This document shows positions 1 through 8,277 of a DNA stretch of 64,000 bases, in pieces. The stretch covers positions 186,001-250,000 of the forward strand of contig CAWJXA010000001.1 in NCBI GenBank assembly GCA_963846715.1, read 5' to 3'. Each line of letters opens with the position of its first letter. The first letter of the stretch is position 1. The notes below the pieces were generated by a model. It was not told the origin of the DNA. It saw only the letters and a program-made list of their open reading frames with translations, and made no database searches. The position numbers and the translations under genes were made by a program. This DNA comes from Bog-257 sp963846715 (GTDB lineage Bacteria; Acidobacteriota; Terriglobia; Terriglobales; Acidobacteriaceae).

Positions 1-1884
1 CACCGTGCCGCTGGGAACGCTGCCACCACGGTTTATCACTTGAAAGCCGAATCCGTAGACAATGGAGTTCCTCTTTCCCTCGTGCACTTTGACCACGACA
101 TCTTCCTGGTTCTGGTCAGTGATGGAGCGTTTGGGGGAAACCTCTGCCCAATCGAAAACGCCCAGGTTGTATAAGTGGCTCTCCGAGCTGAATAGAGAAT
201 TCTGGCTGAGCGGCTCGCCGGATTTGATTCTTAGCTGTTTGTTGATGATGGCCTGCTGCGTATGCTGTCTTCCATCGGTGATGATGGTAGCGGTTTTGAC
301 CTGCGGGCCCTCGATGATTTCATACACCACATTCACATGATTGGGATCGCCTGGAACCGCCTTGGCCGTCGAGTGGAATCCCGCGTTCAAGTATCCCAGG
401 GTCAGGTAACGGGCCATGATCTGGTTGCGATCCCGGGTAACCAGGTCCTGTGAATAGGGCTTACCGGGACCGAGGTTCAAGCCATGCGGCGCAAATTCGG
501 CCTCCGACAATGTGGTATTGCCCTCGATCTTCAGAGCCTGCACCACCTCCAGCGGTCCTTCCGTGACCTGGAAGGTGACGTCCACATTTCCATTCTTCCG
601 CACCACCGTGGGGACGACTTCCGCCTGACTGTATCCCGCCGCGCGATAGGTGTCGCGGAGATTCTTAACGCTGGTGCGAACCAGAGCTTCGCTGTATTTG
701 CCGTGGGAGAGAAAATGTGCCTTCTCGACGCTGACGCGCGATTGTAATTCCTTCCTGTTGAGATGCTGGTTCCCTTTGAATGCCACCTGGTCAACCTTGT
801 GGCGTCCGTCTTTGTGAATGTCATACACGATGGACATTTCGTCCTTCTCATCGACCGTCTTCACGTCAACCGTCGTGTCGAAATAACCCTTCGCCTGAAA
901 ATAGGAGACAAGATTGCGTTGACCCTCCTTGATCAACTCGTCATTGACGGCATTCGTCTGGTAGATAGGCACCAGGCTGCGCTTGGTGCGACCCCATACA
1001 TGCGCGCCCACGGTGCTGATTTTTACGATCCGTCCGGTGGTTATCTGGAACATGATGTCAGCGCGATTGGTCGGGGCATCGTACTCAGCCGAAACTAGCT
1101 TCACCTGTCCGGTTACGTAGTTCTGGCCGACCAGCGCGGATTGCATATAACGGGTCGCGCCCTGCAAGCGGTTATAGGAATATTTCGCCCCCGGCTTTAG
1201 CGAATCGCCGCGTAAACGTGCCATCACCGAGCGCAGCTTTTTTCGCAGGTAATTGGTTTCTTCCGGACTGGAGCCCGCCAGATCGATCTTGCCTATCTTG
1301 GCCCGAATGCCCAGCTCCGCATGGAATACGACATTCACCAGTCCGGTATCACTCTTCGGCTCAATCTCCGGGTGCACCTTGGCGAGGAAATGCCCATGCT
1401 GCTGAAAGAATGTGGTCAGCGACTTCGCCCCGCGATCCATATCGTTGGCGGAGTATGGCGTCTGCGAGTTGTAGTCGGCTACCTGAAGTAAGCGCGAGTA
1501 CGGAAATTCCTTTAGGGCACCCGGAAACTCGTACATGCCAACGTAGACAGCAGGCTGAAGAATGAACACCACTCGCACTCCCTCCGCCTGAGGTTGCAGA
1601 TCAAGTTTCACATCCTGAAAATGGCCGTGCTGTTTCAGCTCCGCAATGCTGGAGTCCACGTCCTTCTGCGACAGGGCCTGCCCTGGCTTCACTGCGATCA
1701 GATTCTGAACGCTCGCAAGGGTGACATCGGGGCGGCCGGCCACCTGAACTGCTGCCACGGTCTGGCCGAGGTAAGAAGAGAGTTGCTGAGCGGGGATCTG
1801 CGCATGTGCGCAGGCACATAGTATTACGGCAGCGAGCATTCCCAACAGCCGGGAACGAAGGAAAATGGCCGAGCAAAATAGCAT
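1..1884 (-). CDS. Omp85/BamA-family outer membrane protein with POTRA repeats (3' end outside window)
   Basis: The minus-strand frame is open from an ATG at 1884 to the window edge, giving about 628 residues without a stop. The N-terminus is a signal peptide: a hydrophobic run (LLGMLAAVILCACA) and a likely cut after AHA. After it come repeated POTRA-like units. Examples are a first unit with VKPGQALSQKDVDSSIAEL, a later unit starting ALKIEGNTTLSEAEF, and one ending LYNLGVFDWAEVSP, a classic POTRA close. Family knowledge: such proteins insert beta-barrels into, or secrete across, the outer membrane. The C-terminal barrel would lie beyond base 1. Whether it is BamA itself, TamA-like or a two-partner transporter cannot be decided without the barrel. 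Several short ORFs on both strands here are shadows. Confidence 0.8.
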   Translation of the reverse strand, partial: MLFCSAIFLRSRLLGMLAAVILCACAHAQIPAQQLSSYLGQTVAAVQVAGRPDVTLASVQNLIAVKPGQALSQKDVDSSIAELKQHGHFQDVKLDLQPQAEGVRVVFILQPAVYVGMYEFPGALKEFPYSRLLQVADYNSQTPYSANDMDRGAKSLTTFFQQHGHFLAKVHPEIEPKSDTGLVNVVFHAELGIRAKIGKIDLAGSSPEETNYLRKKLRSVMARLRGDSLKPGAKYSYNRLQGATRYMQSALVGQNYVTGQVKLVSAEYDAPTNRADIMFQITTGRIVKISTVGAHVWGRTKRSLVPIYQTNAVNDELIKEGQRNLVSYFQAKGYFDTTVDVKTVDEKDEMSIVYDIHKDGRHKVDQVAFKGNQHLNRKELQSRVSVEKAHFLSHGKYSEALVRTSVKNLRDTYRAAGYSQAEVVPTVVRKNGNVDVTFQVTEGPLEVVQALKIEGNTTLSEAEFAPHGLNLGPGKPYSQDLVTRDRNQIMARYLTLGYLNAGFHSTAKAVPGDPNHVNVVYEIIEGPQVKTATIITDGRQHTQQAIINKQLRIKSGEPLSQNSLFSSESHLYNLGVFDWAEVSPKRSITDQNQEDVVVKVHEGKRNSIVYGFGFQVINRGGSVPSGTV

Positions 1885-1998
1885 TAACGTGGATGCCGAC
1901 AGGGTGAATGACCAACTTCTCCCGTTGGTGAGATGCGAAACTCACATTAATGTTTGGCTTGGCACACAGTGCGTATAAAAAAACGGTGATCGCTAAAT

Positions 1999-2658
1999 CT
2001 ACTTTTTCGCCGTGAGTAAGCGCGCCGCCTGTTTCAAGTCGCTGATGAAGAGAGCTGTCTCGCGCTCACGATCTTCATCGGTAACGGCGCGCAGGATCGA
2101 GGAGGGATGAACCGTTGCAATAACCGGAGGGAGTCCTGGCACGTTATGCGGCACGCCGCGAGATTCAGTGATCCTGAACTTTGAGCCGAGCAGACCCTGC
2201 GCGGCTACTGCACCGAGACAGACTATGAGTTCCGGCCGCACCGCGTCCAACTCCGCATCCAGCCAGGGACGGCAGGCCCGAATCTCTCGCAGCCCCGGTT
2301 TCTTATGGATTCGGCGCTTGCCGCGAGGCTCCCACTTAAAATGCTTGACGGTATTGGTGACATAGACCGAACGGCGGTCGATGCCCGCTTCTTCCAGACA
2401 ACGATCAAGCAGCTTGCCCGATGGTCCGACGAACGGTCTTCCTTCGAGATCTTCGCGATCGCCGGGTTGCTCTCCGATCATCATGATTGCGGCGTTGGAT
2501 TGGCCGCGTCGCCACGGACTGACAATTTCGCCAAATACCGCCTGGGTCGCGTTCTTGTAGAGATCACAGCCGCGGCACTGCTGCACCGCCTGTCGCAAAA
2601 CGGGAAGTGTATGTTCCTGGGGAACGAACTGGGCGGCGCCTTCCTTGGCGAGTACCAT
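1999..2658 (-). CDS. udgX: UdgX-type uracil-DNA glycosylase (Fe-S, family 4-like)
   Basis: This 219-residue protein removes uracil from DNA. Motif 1 is GEQPGDREDLEGRPFVGPSG (residues about 62-81), where the EDLEGRPF insert is typical of the UdgX branch, and the C-terminal motif is HPSSILR. The UdgX hallmark KRRIH is present at about 114-118. In Mycobacterium smegmatis UdgX the His of this motif becomes covalently attached to the DNA abasic site (known from the family). C28xxC31 and C129 are candidate Fe-S ligands. The frame is open to an ATG at 2799, but homology starts near MVLAKEG, so I take ATG 2658. The extra 47 residues look non-coding. It is divergent from the DUF6496 gene. Confidence 0.85.
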   Translation of the reverse strand: MVLAKEGAAQFVPQEHTLPVLRQAVQQCRGCDLYKNATQAVFGEIVSPWRRGQSNAAIMMIGEQPGDREDLEGRPFVGPSGKLLDRCLEEAGIDRRSVYVTNTVKHFKWEPRGKRRIHKKPGLREIRACRPWLDAELDAVRPELIVCLGAVAAQGLLGSKFRITESRGVPHNVPGLPPVIATVHPSSILRAVTDEDRERETALFISDLKQAARLLTAKK

Positions 2659-2799
2659 AATCAACCTGGAAGAGAAGATGTAGCGTGCAGCGTTTGCTGA
2701 TGCCTGCGTCACAAATACGAGCGCCGGTGACGGGCACTCACCAGGATAGTACCGCACAACTCGCCGTTGACCTGAACCGTCTAAGTTGGCGGAGATCAT

Positions 2800-3021
2800 A
2801 TGCCAGCTAAAAAAAGTTCCAGCAAGAAGTCCGGCCGCAAGTACGGCAAGGCAGCAGGCAAAACCGTTGCCAGTGCAATGCGTCGCAAGAAAAAAGGTAC
2901 TCTCAAGTCCGGCAAGGGTGGGAAGGGCGGCACCGTCAAGAGCCGCAAACAGGCAATCGCGATAGGTCTTTCAGAAGCGCGCAAGAAGGGTGCCAAGGTC
3001 CCAAAGAAAAAGTCCAGCTGA
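2800..3021 (+). CDS. Small lysine-rich DUF6496 protein
   Basis: This 73-residue, very basic protein opens with a Lys/Ser-rich, histone-tail-like stretch (KKSSSKKSGRK). It continues with the DUF6496-like core, GTLKSGKGGKGGTVKSRKQ followed by AIAIGLSEARKKG. A GGAG about 8 bases upstream of the ATG supports the start. Function is not established for the family. The charge suggests nucleic-acid or polyphosphate binding, which is inference. The upstream neighbour on the other strand is a DNA repair glycosylase. Confidence 0.75.
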   Translation: MPAKKSSSKKSGRKYGKAAGKTVASAMRRKKKGTLKSGKGGKGGTVKSRKQAIAIGLSEARKKGAKVPKKKSS

Positions 3022-3043
3022 GACGGTCAATGCCTTCCTAACT

Positions 3044-3583
3044 TCAAAACTTTGCCTCCGGCTTTGCGATGCCATGGCGGCTGATCGGGTCTACTTCCGC
3101 GCCCGCATCCGCAGTTTTCCTTCGGCGAGCCCCATTGCCGTTCGTGGCTGATGCTCGCTGCAAAGACGGCAGCGTCGAGGGGGATGAAAGGAATTGCCCG
3201 ATCTTCTCCAATAACAAAGCGGGGCCTTGTCCCTTGGTGATGCAAAGGTCGGCACACGTGAGAATGTCGTCCGGAAGCGGGCTTGCTGAGACCATGATGA
3301 CGGGAATTTTCCCGTTGAGTCGTTTGATCTCTTGCGCTACAACTCCACCGTCCATGCGGGGCATGGCAAAGTCGAGAAGCACGAGGTCGACTGGGTAGGC
3401 AGCAAAAAGGTGAAGGGCCTGTTCGCCATCCGCCGCGCTGAGTACGTCGTAACCAGCATTTTGCAGCAGTTTATGACGGGTGAAGAGAATTCCTGCCTCG
3501 TCGTCAACCGACAGGATGAGCGGGTTGCCGTTCTTAAGTCCACGCAGAAGAGAAAGCTCCCCTTGCAACGACTGGCGAGCCAT
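3044..3583 (-). CDS. Single-domain response regulator (receiver only)
   Basis: A 179-residue protein with one CheY-like receiver domain at about residues 20-135. It has the acidic pair in LSVDDEAG, the phospho-acceptor Asp in LVLLDFAMPRMDG, the conserved Ser in IMVSASP and the conserved Lys in CITKGQGP. There is no DNA-binding or enzymatic output domain. The last 45 residues are basic and low-complexity. It lies just downstream of the Crp/Fnr gene on the same strand, with a palindrome 61 bases upstream of its start. It probably relays phosphorylation to a partner protein. No cognate kinase is adjacent. Confidence 0.8.
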   Translation of the reverse strand: MARQSLQGELSLLRGLKNGNPLILSVDDEAGILFTRHKLLQNAGYDVLSAADGEQALHLFAAYPVDLVLLDFAMPRMDGGVVAQEIKRLNGKIPVIMVSASPLPDDILTCADLCITKGQGPALLLEKIGQFLSSPSTLPSLQRASATNGNGARRRKTADAGAEVDPISRHGIAKPEAKF

Positions 3584-3643
3584 ACGGATACCCCCACTGG
3601 GACTAACCTGAGTTCAACATACCCCCTTCGTGGCGCGTTGTCC

Positions 3644-3657
3644 GTCTGGTATCAGAC
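3644..3657. promoter_or_regulatory. Operator-like palindrome, copy 1
   Basis: The sequence is GTCTGGTATCAGAC, with perfect 5-bp arms (GTCTG/CAGAC) around GTAT. It abuts the stop codon of the Crp/Fnr gene and lies 61 bases upstream of the response regulator start. An identical 14-mer occurs at 4486-4499. Binding by a dimeric regulator is inferred. Confidence 0.5.
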
Positions 3658-4362
3658 CTAAAGGAGGGAGAGCCTGCGAAATTCGTCGCGAACGATTCGG
3701 TAACACTCACAGGCGGCATTTTCCAGTGACTTCCGGTCCTGGATGGTGACGACTCCTCTGCTGTAGTCAATCATGCCGGCTCGATGAAGAAGTCCCGCAG
3801 CCAAGGTGACGGTGGTGCGAGGCGCCCCGAGCATTTGCCCAAGAAAATCGTGGGTGAGGTTGAGGCGATCAGACTCCATCCGGTCCCGGCAGGTCAATAA
3901 CCAGCGGGCCAGCCGTTCTTCAATATTGTGCAGCCGGTTGCAGGCGGCCGTTTGGGCGGTCTGTACCATCAGTCCCTGCATGTACCTTTGGAGGTATTGC
4001 CGAAGCTGCCCAGTCCGTTCAAATTCATCCTTCAGAGTCTGGGCCGGAATGCTGAACCCTGACCCTGCAATCTGCATGAACGTTCTTCCCGGCGCGCTCC
4101 CGGCGCCCAGCAGGAGAGGAACGCCTACAACTCCATCGAAGCCGACCACACCCACCTCGACGGTGTTTCCGTTTGTAGTGCCGACCACCACTGACGCCAT
4201 ACCTTCTTCCAGGAAATAGGCGTGGGTGAACGTTCCGTCCAACAACGTGACTTCCTGCTTGAGAGTTACGGGTGAGAGATGAGGTCTTAGACGATTGATT
4301 TCAGATTTCGGCAGAGCGGCCAAGACACGATTCCGGTAATGCTGACCCTGGGGTTGGCTCAT
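3658..4362 (-). CDS. Crp/Fnr-family transcriptional regulator
   Basis: This is 234 residues from ATG 4362, which has a good GGAG 6-7 bases upstream. The frame stays open further upstream, but that part has no family similarity. Residues about 10-140 form a cyclic-nucleotide-binding-like fold (FTHAYFLEEGMASVVV, EVGVVGFDGVVGVPLLLG). The C-terminal Crp-type winged helix holds the recognition region DFLGQMLGAPRTTVTLAA. The Fnr-type N-terminal Cys cluster is absent, so it is not a direct O2-sensing Fnr. The EVG(V/F)VGxEGxVG style effector pocket is common in soil bacteria with an unknown ligand. Identical palindromes lie upstream of this gene and of the next gene downstream. Confidence 0.85.
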   Translation of the reverse strand: MSQPQGQHYRNRVLAALPKSEINRLRPHLSPVTLKQEVTLLDGTFTHAYFLEEGMASVVVGTTNGNTVEVGVVGFDGVVGVPLLLGAGSAPGRTFMQIAGSGFSIPAQTLKDEFERTGQLRQYLQRYMQGLMVQTAQTAACNRLHNIEERLARWLLTCRDRMESDRLNLTHDFLGQMLGAPRTTVTLAAGLLHRAGMIDYSRGVVTIQDRKSLENAACECYRIVRDEFRRLSLL

Positions 4363-4485
4363 AACAGCTCCTTCATGGGCAACGAATTGCCGCATCCGGA
4401 TGCGCAAATGAAGCAGCCCCATGGCTGGGAAACGTGCGTACGAAGATGTACTTCTATTGTACGCCACGGACAACTGCCAGGGTTT

Positions 4486-4499
4486 GTCTGGTATCAGAC
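4486..4499. promoter_or_regulatory. Operator-like palindrome, copy 2
   Basis: GTCTGGTATCAGAC, identical to 3644-3657. It sits in the divergent region between the Crp/Fnr gene (ATG 124 bases away) and the XRE-S24 gene (ATG 4532, 32 bases away). That position suits an operator overlapping a promoter, possibly autoregulatory. Confidence 0.5.
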
Positions 4500-4531
4500 T
4501 TAAGGAGTACTGTGATCATTACGGGACAGTC

Positions 4532-5299
4532 ATGCGGCGAGGCGCCAGTCGGAGCAAATCGGAAGTGGGGGAGAGAATAAAGGCCCTTCGTCTGCATCTG
4601 AAAGCCAGTCGCGCTGTGATCGCAAAAGAGTTGGGTGTTTCTGCGGAGACGATTGCCCAGTGGGAACGCGGAACCGAAGAACCTTCGGCCAATCGCTATG
4701 TCAAGCTGGGTAACATCGCCGGCGAGCCTAGTTGCTGGTACTTCTGGGAACGAGCCGGTCTTTACAGCGGCCACTTGATGCGAGTTTTGCCCGCGGTTCG
4801 CCTGGAGATCGGCAAAGACCATAAACCAGACTTGCAGGTGGTCCATGCGGGAGGTGGCCAACGTTTATTCAGCAGGCCGCAACTGCACGCGATTCCGTTG
4901 TTGCCGTTAAAAGCGGGGACGTATGGACACGAAGGAGACAAGAGTCTCGACTTCGATTCGGTTCCACCCCAGGGACTGATTGCTGCCCCGAGCGATTGGG
5001 CACCCAATCCAGCCTTCACCTGTTGCCTGCGGGTACAAGGCGATTCGATGGCGCCGGTATTGTGCGACGGCTACATCATCGTTGTCGACACTTCGGAAAC
5101 AGATCGTGCGCACTTGATGGAGAAGATGGTAATCGCCTGGCACCCAGAGAAGGGAATAAACGTCTCCTGGCTGAAGGCGGTCGCCGGCAATGAGGCTTTG
5201 GTTTCGCAGAGCCAGGAGTACAGCCCGGTTGTGCTGAGCAGTGATAGCGCTTGGCGATTGCTCGGAAGAGTGATCTGGTGGATCGGAAGAGATGGCTAG
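4532..5299 (+). CDS. XRE-family HTH regulator with LexA/S24-like C-terminal domain
   Basis: This is 255 residues from ATG 4532. An in-frame ATG at 4421 would read through the palindrome and is less likely. Residues about 10-65 are a Cro/C1-type HTH (IAKELGVSAETIAQWERGTE). Residues about 150-250 resemble the S24 domain of LexA and phage repressors, with the Ser motif VQGDSMAPVL near residue 172. In active S24 proteins a Lys follows in a TVK-type strand. Here the aligned position reads NVSWLK, with Ser where Lys is expected, so self-cleavage may be lost. It could be an effector-sensing repressor using a dead S24 fold. It is divergent from the Crp/Fnr gene. Confidence 0.75.
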   Translation: MRRGASRSKSEVGERIKALRLHLKASRAVIAKELGVSAETIAQWERGTEEPSANRYVKLGNIAGEPSCWYFWERAGLYSGHLMRVLPAVRLEIGKDHKPDLQVVHAGGGQRLFSRPQLHAIPLLPLKAGTYGHEGDKSLDFDSVPPQGLIAAPSDWAPNPAFTCCLRVQGDSMAPVLCDGYIIVVDTSETDRAHLMEKMVIAWHPEKGINVSWLKAVAGNEALVSQSQEYSPVVLSSDSAWRLLGRVIWWIGRDG

Positions 5300-5699
5300 A
5301 GTAATTTCTGAGATGATGTAGCCGCCTTGAAGGGGCGCGGCTTCAGCCGCGCCGGTTCGCGCTACCAGCAGCTCGGCCTTTAGGCCCTGAGGTACGCCCC
5401 TCAGCGGCTAAAGCCGGTCACTTTCCGCTGGCTTTTCGGCACGCCTGAAGGCGGGCCCTTTCAAAGCGGATACGGCCACTGTGGAATCGGCTATTCCAGC
5501 GGAAAAGTGTTTCGATTTCACAAAGGCTTTAGCCCTGGGCTTTCCAATCTCCAGCGCTAAAGCGCAAGATCGAAGAGCAAGTTTTTTCCGGAGCGCTGAA
5601 GCGCTCCTCCCTCCGCATAAATGCGGGGGCTCCCACCAATATCTCAAGAGTCATACTCTGGCTTTTCAGGAGCCTCCTAGTCTGGCGCCCTGTTTCCGG
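5300..5699. repeat. Non-coding region of GC-rich dispersed repeats
   Basis: Four hundred bases without a convincing gene. It holds a mosaic of short inverted repeats of the type GGCGCGGCTTCAGCCGCGCC, paired GGCCTTTAG/GGCTAAAGCC segments and a perfect hairpin GGAGCGCT-GA-AGCGCTCC at 5590-5607. Related units recur at 46938-47015 and, more diverged, at 28236-28320. This is a dispersed intergenic repeat family. Confidence 0.55.
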
Positions 5700-6725
5700 T
5701 CACAGTAATTGCAAGGCAGACCGATTCTCGCGCTCGACTTGTTTTAGAGTGCAATCCTTGGGATTCTTATCCGGCCGCCAGCGCAGGAACTTGGTGCCAT
5801 GACGAAACCTTCCTCCGGTGAAGTGATCGAACTGCACCTCGGCGACTAACGTCGGTTCCAGCGGCTGCCATTCCGCAGAGCGCTTGGTGCTCCAACGACT
5901 GGGGCCTCCCGGACTCTTGCCGGTAAAGCCTGGTGGTTTGATTATCTTTTTCAGGTTCCGCGTCAGTTGTGGTCGCTCTTTTGCGCTGATGGAAGACGTG
6001 AAACCCACGTGATCGAGCCTCCCTTTTTTGTCGTAAAGCCCCAGCAAGAGCGAGCCGACGAGCGGCTTCTTTTCGAGAAGCCGAAAACCCCCCACCACGC
6101 AGTCCGCAGTACGCAGCTTCTTGATCTTCTGCATGCCGGTGCGCTCGCCGCTCTGATACGGAAGATCGCGCCGTTTCGCAACCACGCCGTCAAGCGCCAC
6201 CCCCATGTGAAACCATTGGCGAGCCACCCCGAGGTCTTGCGTCACCGGCGAAAGGCGAACCATCTCATTGTTCTTCAGGAATTTCCTGGCGAATTTCTCC
6301 AATTCCTTTCGCCGTTCCTCCAGCGGCAACTTAACCAGCGACTTACCTTGGTCGTCAACCAGCAAATCGAAAACGATGAAGACGCATGGCGTCTGTTGAC
6401 TCAGCGCTTTCACCCGGCTCGCTGCCGGATGGATTCTCATCAGCAGTTGATCGAACGAGAGTGCGCCCTCGAACGGAATCACAATCTCACCGTCGAGAAC
6501 GAATTTCTCGGCCTTTAGTTTTGCCAGGGTCGCCACCAGTTCAGGAAAGTATCGGGTGAGCGGCTTGCCCGCCTTGGATTGGAGATCAATTTTCTTGCCG
6601 TCGCGAAACGCCAAACAACGGAAGCCATCCCATTTGGGCTCGTACTGCCATTGCTCTCCAACCGGAAGGGAGGTGGCCGGCAAAGCTTCCATCGGCGGAT
6701 ATTTTCTGGAGAGTGGCAACGTCAT
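5700..6725 (-). CDS. ATP-dependent DNA ligase, LigC-like
   Basis: This 341-residue enzyme seals nicks in duplex DNA through a lysyl-AMP intermediate. The nucleotidyltransferase motif I is EPKWDGFR with K31 as the adenylated lysine. Motif III-like FIVFDLLV, motif IV DGVVAKR and motif V-like KIKKLRTADCVVGGF follow. An OB-fold domain occupies roughly residues 225-340 and ends in FLRWRPDKNPKDCT. No polymerase or nuclease domain is fused, so this is a stand-alone LigC-type enzyme and not full LigD. It could act in base-excision or end-joining repair. The UdgX gene 3 kb away is a suggestive but unlinked repair neighbour. Confidence 0.9.
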   Translation of the reverse strand: MTLPLSRKYPPMEALPATSLPVGEQWQYEPKWDGFRCLAFRDGKKIDLQSKAGKPLTRYFPELVATLAKLKAEKFVLDGEIVIPFEGALSFDQLLMRIHPAASRVKALSQQTPCVFIVFDLLVDDQGKSLVKLPLEERRKELEKFARKFLKNNEMVRLSPVTQDLGVARQWFHMGVALDGVVAKRRDLPYQSGERTGMQKIKKLRTADCVVGGFRLLEKKPLVGSLLLGLYDKKGRLDHVGFTSSISAKERPQLTRNLKKIIKPPGFTGKSPGGPSRWSTKRSAEWQPLEPTLVAEVQFDHFTGGRFRHGTKFLRWRPDKNPKDCTLKQVERENRSALQLL

Positions 6726-6793
6726 TTCGATGTTCCAGGCGTTCTGTTCTAGCCTAGGGGAACGTCTTTCGTTAATTCCTTCACCGCTCTAAG

Positions 6794-8203
6794 ATGCATC
6801 TACTAGAGCCTATGGCTGATCGGCGGCAAGAAACGTCAGCAGAGGAAATGTTTGATGTGATCGTAGTCGGGGCCGGCGCTGCCGGTCTAGCGGCCGCGAC
6901 GGAGCTTGCTGCGAGCGGCTTGGCGGTCGTAATGCTGGAAGCGCGGGACCGCATTGGCGGCCGCATCTTCACTCTGAACGACTCGCAGCTGCCGTCTTCC
7001 ATCGAACTCGGGGCTGAATTCATTCATGGCCGCCCGCCCGAAATCTGGGAACTGCTGCGAAAACACAAGGTGCCAATCACCGAGGTCGATGGAGACAACT
7101 GGTGTGTACGCGACGGCCACCTTTCTGCCTGTGACTTCTTCTCAGAGGTCGACGACATCCTGCAGCGCATGGACGACCGCGCGCCTGATCAGTCATTCCT
7201 GGATTTTCTGCAGCGCTGCTGTCCCGAGGCTTCCGCGGAGGCCAAGCAGCATGCTCTGAGCTATGTCATGGGATTCAACGCCGCCGATCCGGCGCAGGTT
7301 GGAGTTCATTGGCTTGTAAAGGAGATGCGGGCCGAGGAAGAGATTGACGGCGAGCGCGCCTTTCGCGCTCGCAATGGCTACTCGGCTTTGCTGAAGATAT
7401 TTCACGACCGTCTGACAAAGCTAAATGTCAGGTTGGGGTTGAATACTGCAGTTGAGCGGGTCACATGGAGCCCGGGCGATGCCTGCGTCGAAGCTATAAG
7501 CGAAGGCCAGCCCATTCGGTTCCGGGGAAGGTGCCTATTGTTGACGGTCCCTCTTGGGGTGCTGCAGACACCGGTTGGCGAACGCGGCGCCATTGAGTTT
7601 CGTCCCCCACTGCCCGAAGGAAAATTGCAAGCGCTCGCGGGGCTGGAGATGGGAAAAGTCGTACGTATTGTTCTCCACTTCCGGGAGCGCTTTTGGGAGC
7701 AGCTCCAGCCCGAGGCCACCAGAGGCAAGACCCTGGCGGATATGAGCTTCCTCTTCTCCCAGGACGATTGGTTCCCCACATGGTGGACCACCATGCCCCA
7801 TCGCCTTCCGTTAATCACCGGATGGGCCCCGTTCCGGTGTGCCGAGCGATTGATGTCGGAAAACGGGTCCGTTATTGCTCGCAGTTTACAGACGCTCAGT
7901 GGGCTGCTGAACGTGAGCCTAAGAAAGCTCGAAGACTTGCTGGAAGGTTCCTATTTTCACGACTGGCAGAACGATCCATATTCGCGCGGAGCCTATAGCT
8001 ATGCCAAAGTCGGAGGCGCTCATGCGTCCGACATTCTCAGCCAGCCGGTGCAGGATACCCTGTTCTTCGCCGGAGAAGCGACCGACCTCACCGGGAATAC
8101 CGGCACGGTGCATGGCGCAATGGCCAGTGGACAGCGCGCCGCTGCGGAGATCACCAAAACTGACAAACCATCACTCAACCTGGAAAGACTGCACCCTAAA
8201 TAA
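6794..8203 (+). CDS. Flavin monoamine oxidase family protein
   Basis: A 469-residue FAD enzyme of the amine oxidase/polyamine oxidase type. The dinucleotide fold is VIVVGAGAAGLAAATELA, followed by EARDRIGGR. The C-terminal FAD motif is LFFAGEATDLTGNTGTVHGA. The middle holds the substrate domain (LGAEFIHGRPPEIWELL). It would oxidise an amine to an imine with H2O2 release. The substrate cannot be read from sequence. There is no signal peptide, so it is cytosolic. The start could be ATG 6794 or ATG 6812; neither has a strong ribosome site. It is divergent from the ligase gene. Confidence 0.88.
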   Translation: MHLLEPMADRRQETSAEEMFDVIVVGAGAAGLAAATELAASGLAVVMLEARDRIGGRIFTLNDSQLPSSIELGAEFIHGRPPEIWELLRKHKVPITEVDGDNWCVRDGHLSACDFFSEVDDILQRMDDRAPDQSFLDFLQRCCPEASAEAKQHALSYVMGFNAADPAQVGVHWLVKEMRAEEEIDGERAFRARNGYSALLKIFHDRLTKLNVRLGLNTAVERVTWSPGDACVEAISEGQPIRFRGRCLLLTVPLGVLQTPVGERGAIEFRPPLPEGKLQALAGLEMGKVVRIVLHFRERFWEQLQPEATRGKTLADMSFLFSQDDWFPTWWTTMPHRLPLITGWAPFRCAERLMSENGSVIARSLQTLSGLLNVSLRKLEDLLEGSYFHDWQNDPYSRGAYSYAKVGGAHASDILSQPVQDTLFFAGEATDLTGNTGTVHGAMASGQRAAAEITKTDKPSLNLERLHPK

Positions 8204-8211
8204 AAAAGTCT

Positions 8212-8226
8212 AAAGCCGGGCTTTTT
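8212..8226 (+). terminator. Weak intrinsic terminator candidate
   Basis: A short stem AAAGC/GCTTT with loop CGG runs into a T-run, 9 bases after the amine oxidase stop. The stem is only 5 bp. Confidence 0.3.
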
Positions 8227-8277
8227 CTGTATCGCGCAACAACGTGACAGCACAGTTGTCTCATCCAACGTTGTGCC

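Noticed and set aside
2659..2799. N-terminal extension of the UdgX frame to ATG 2799
   Set aside because: Glycosylase similarity begins near the ATG at 2658; the extension looks like translated intergenic DNA.
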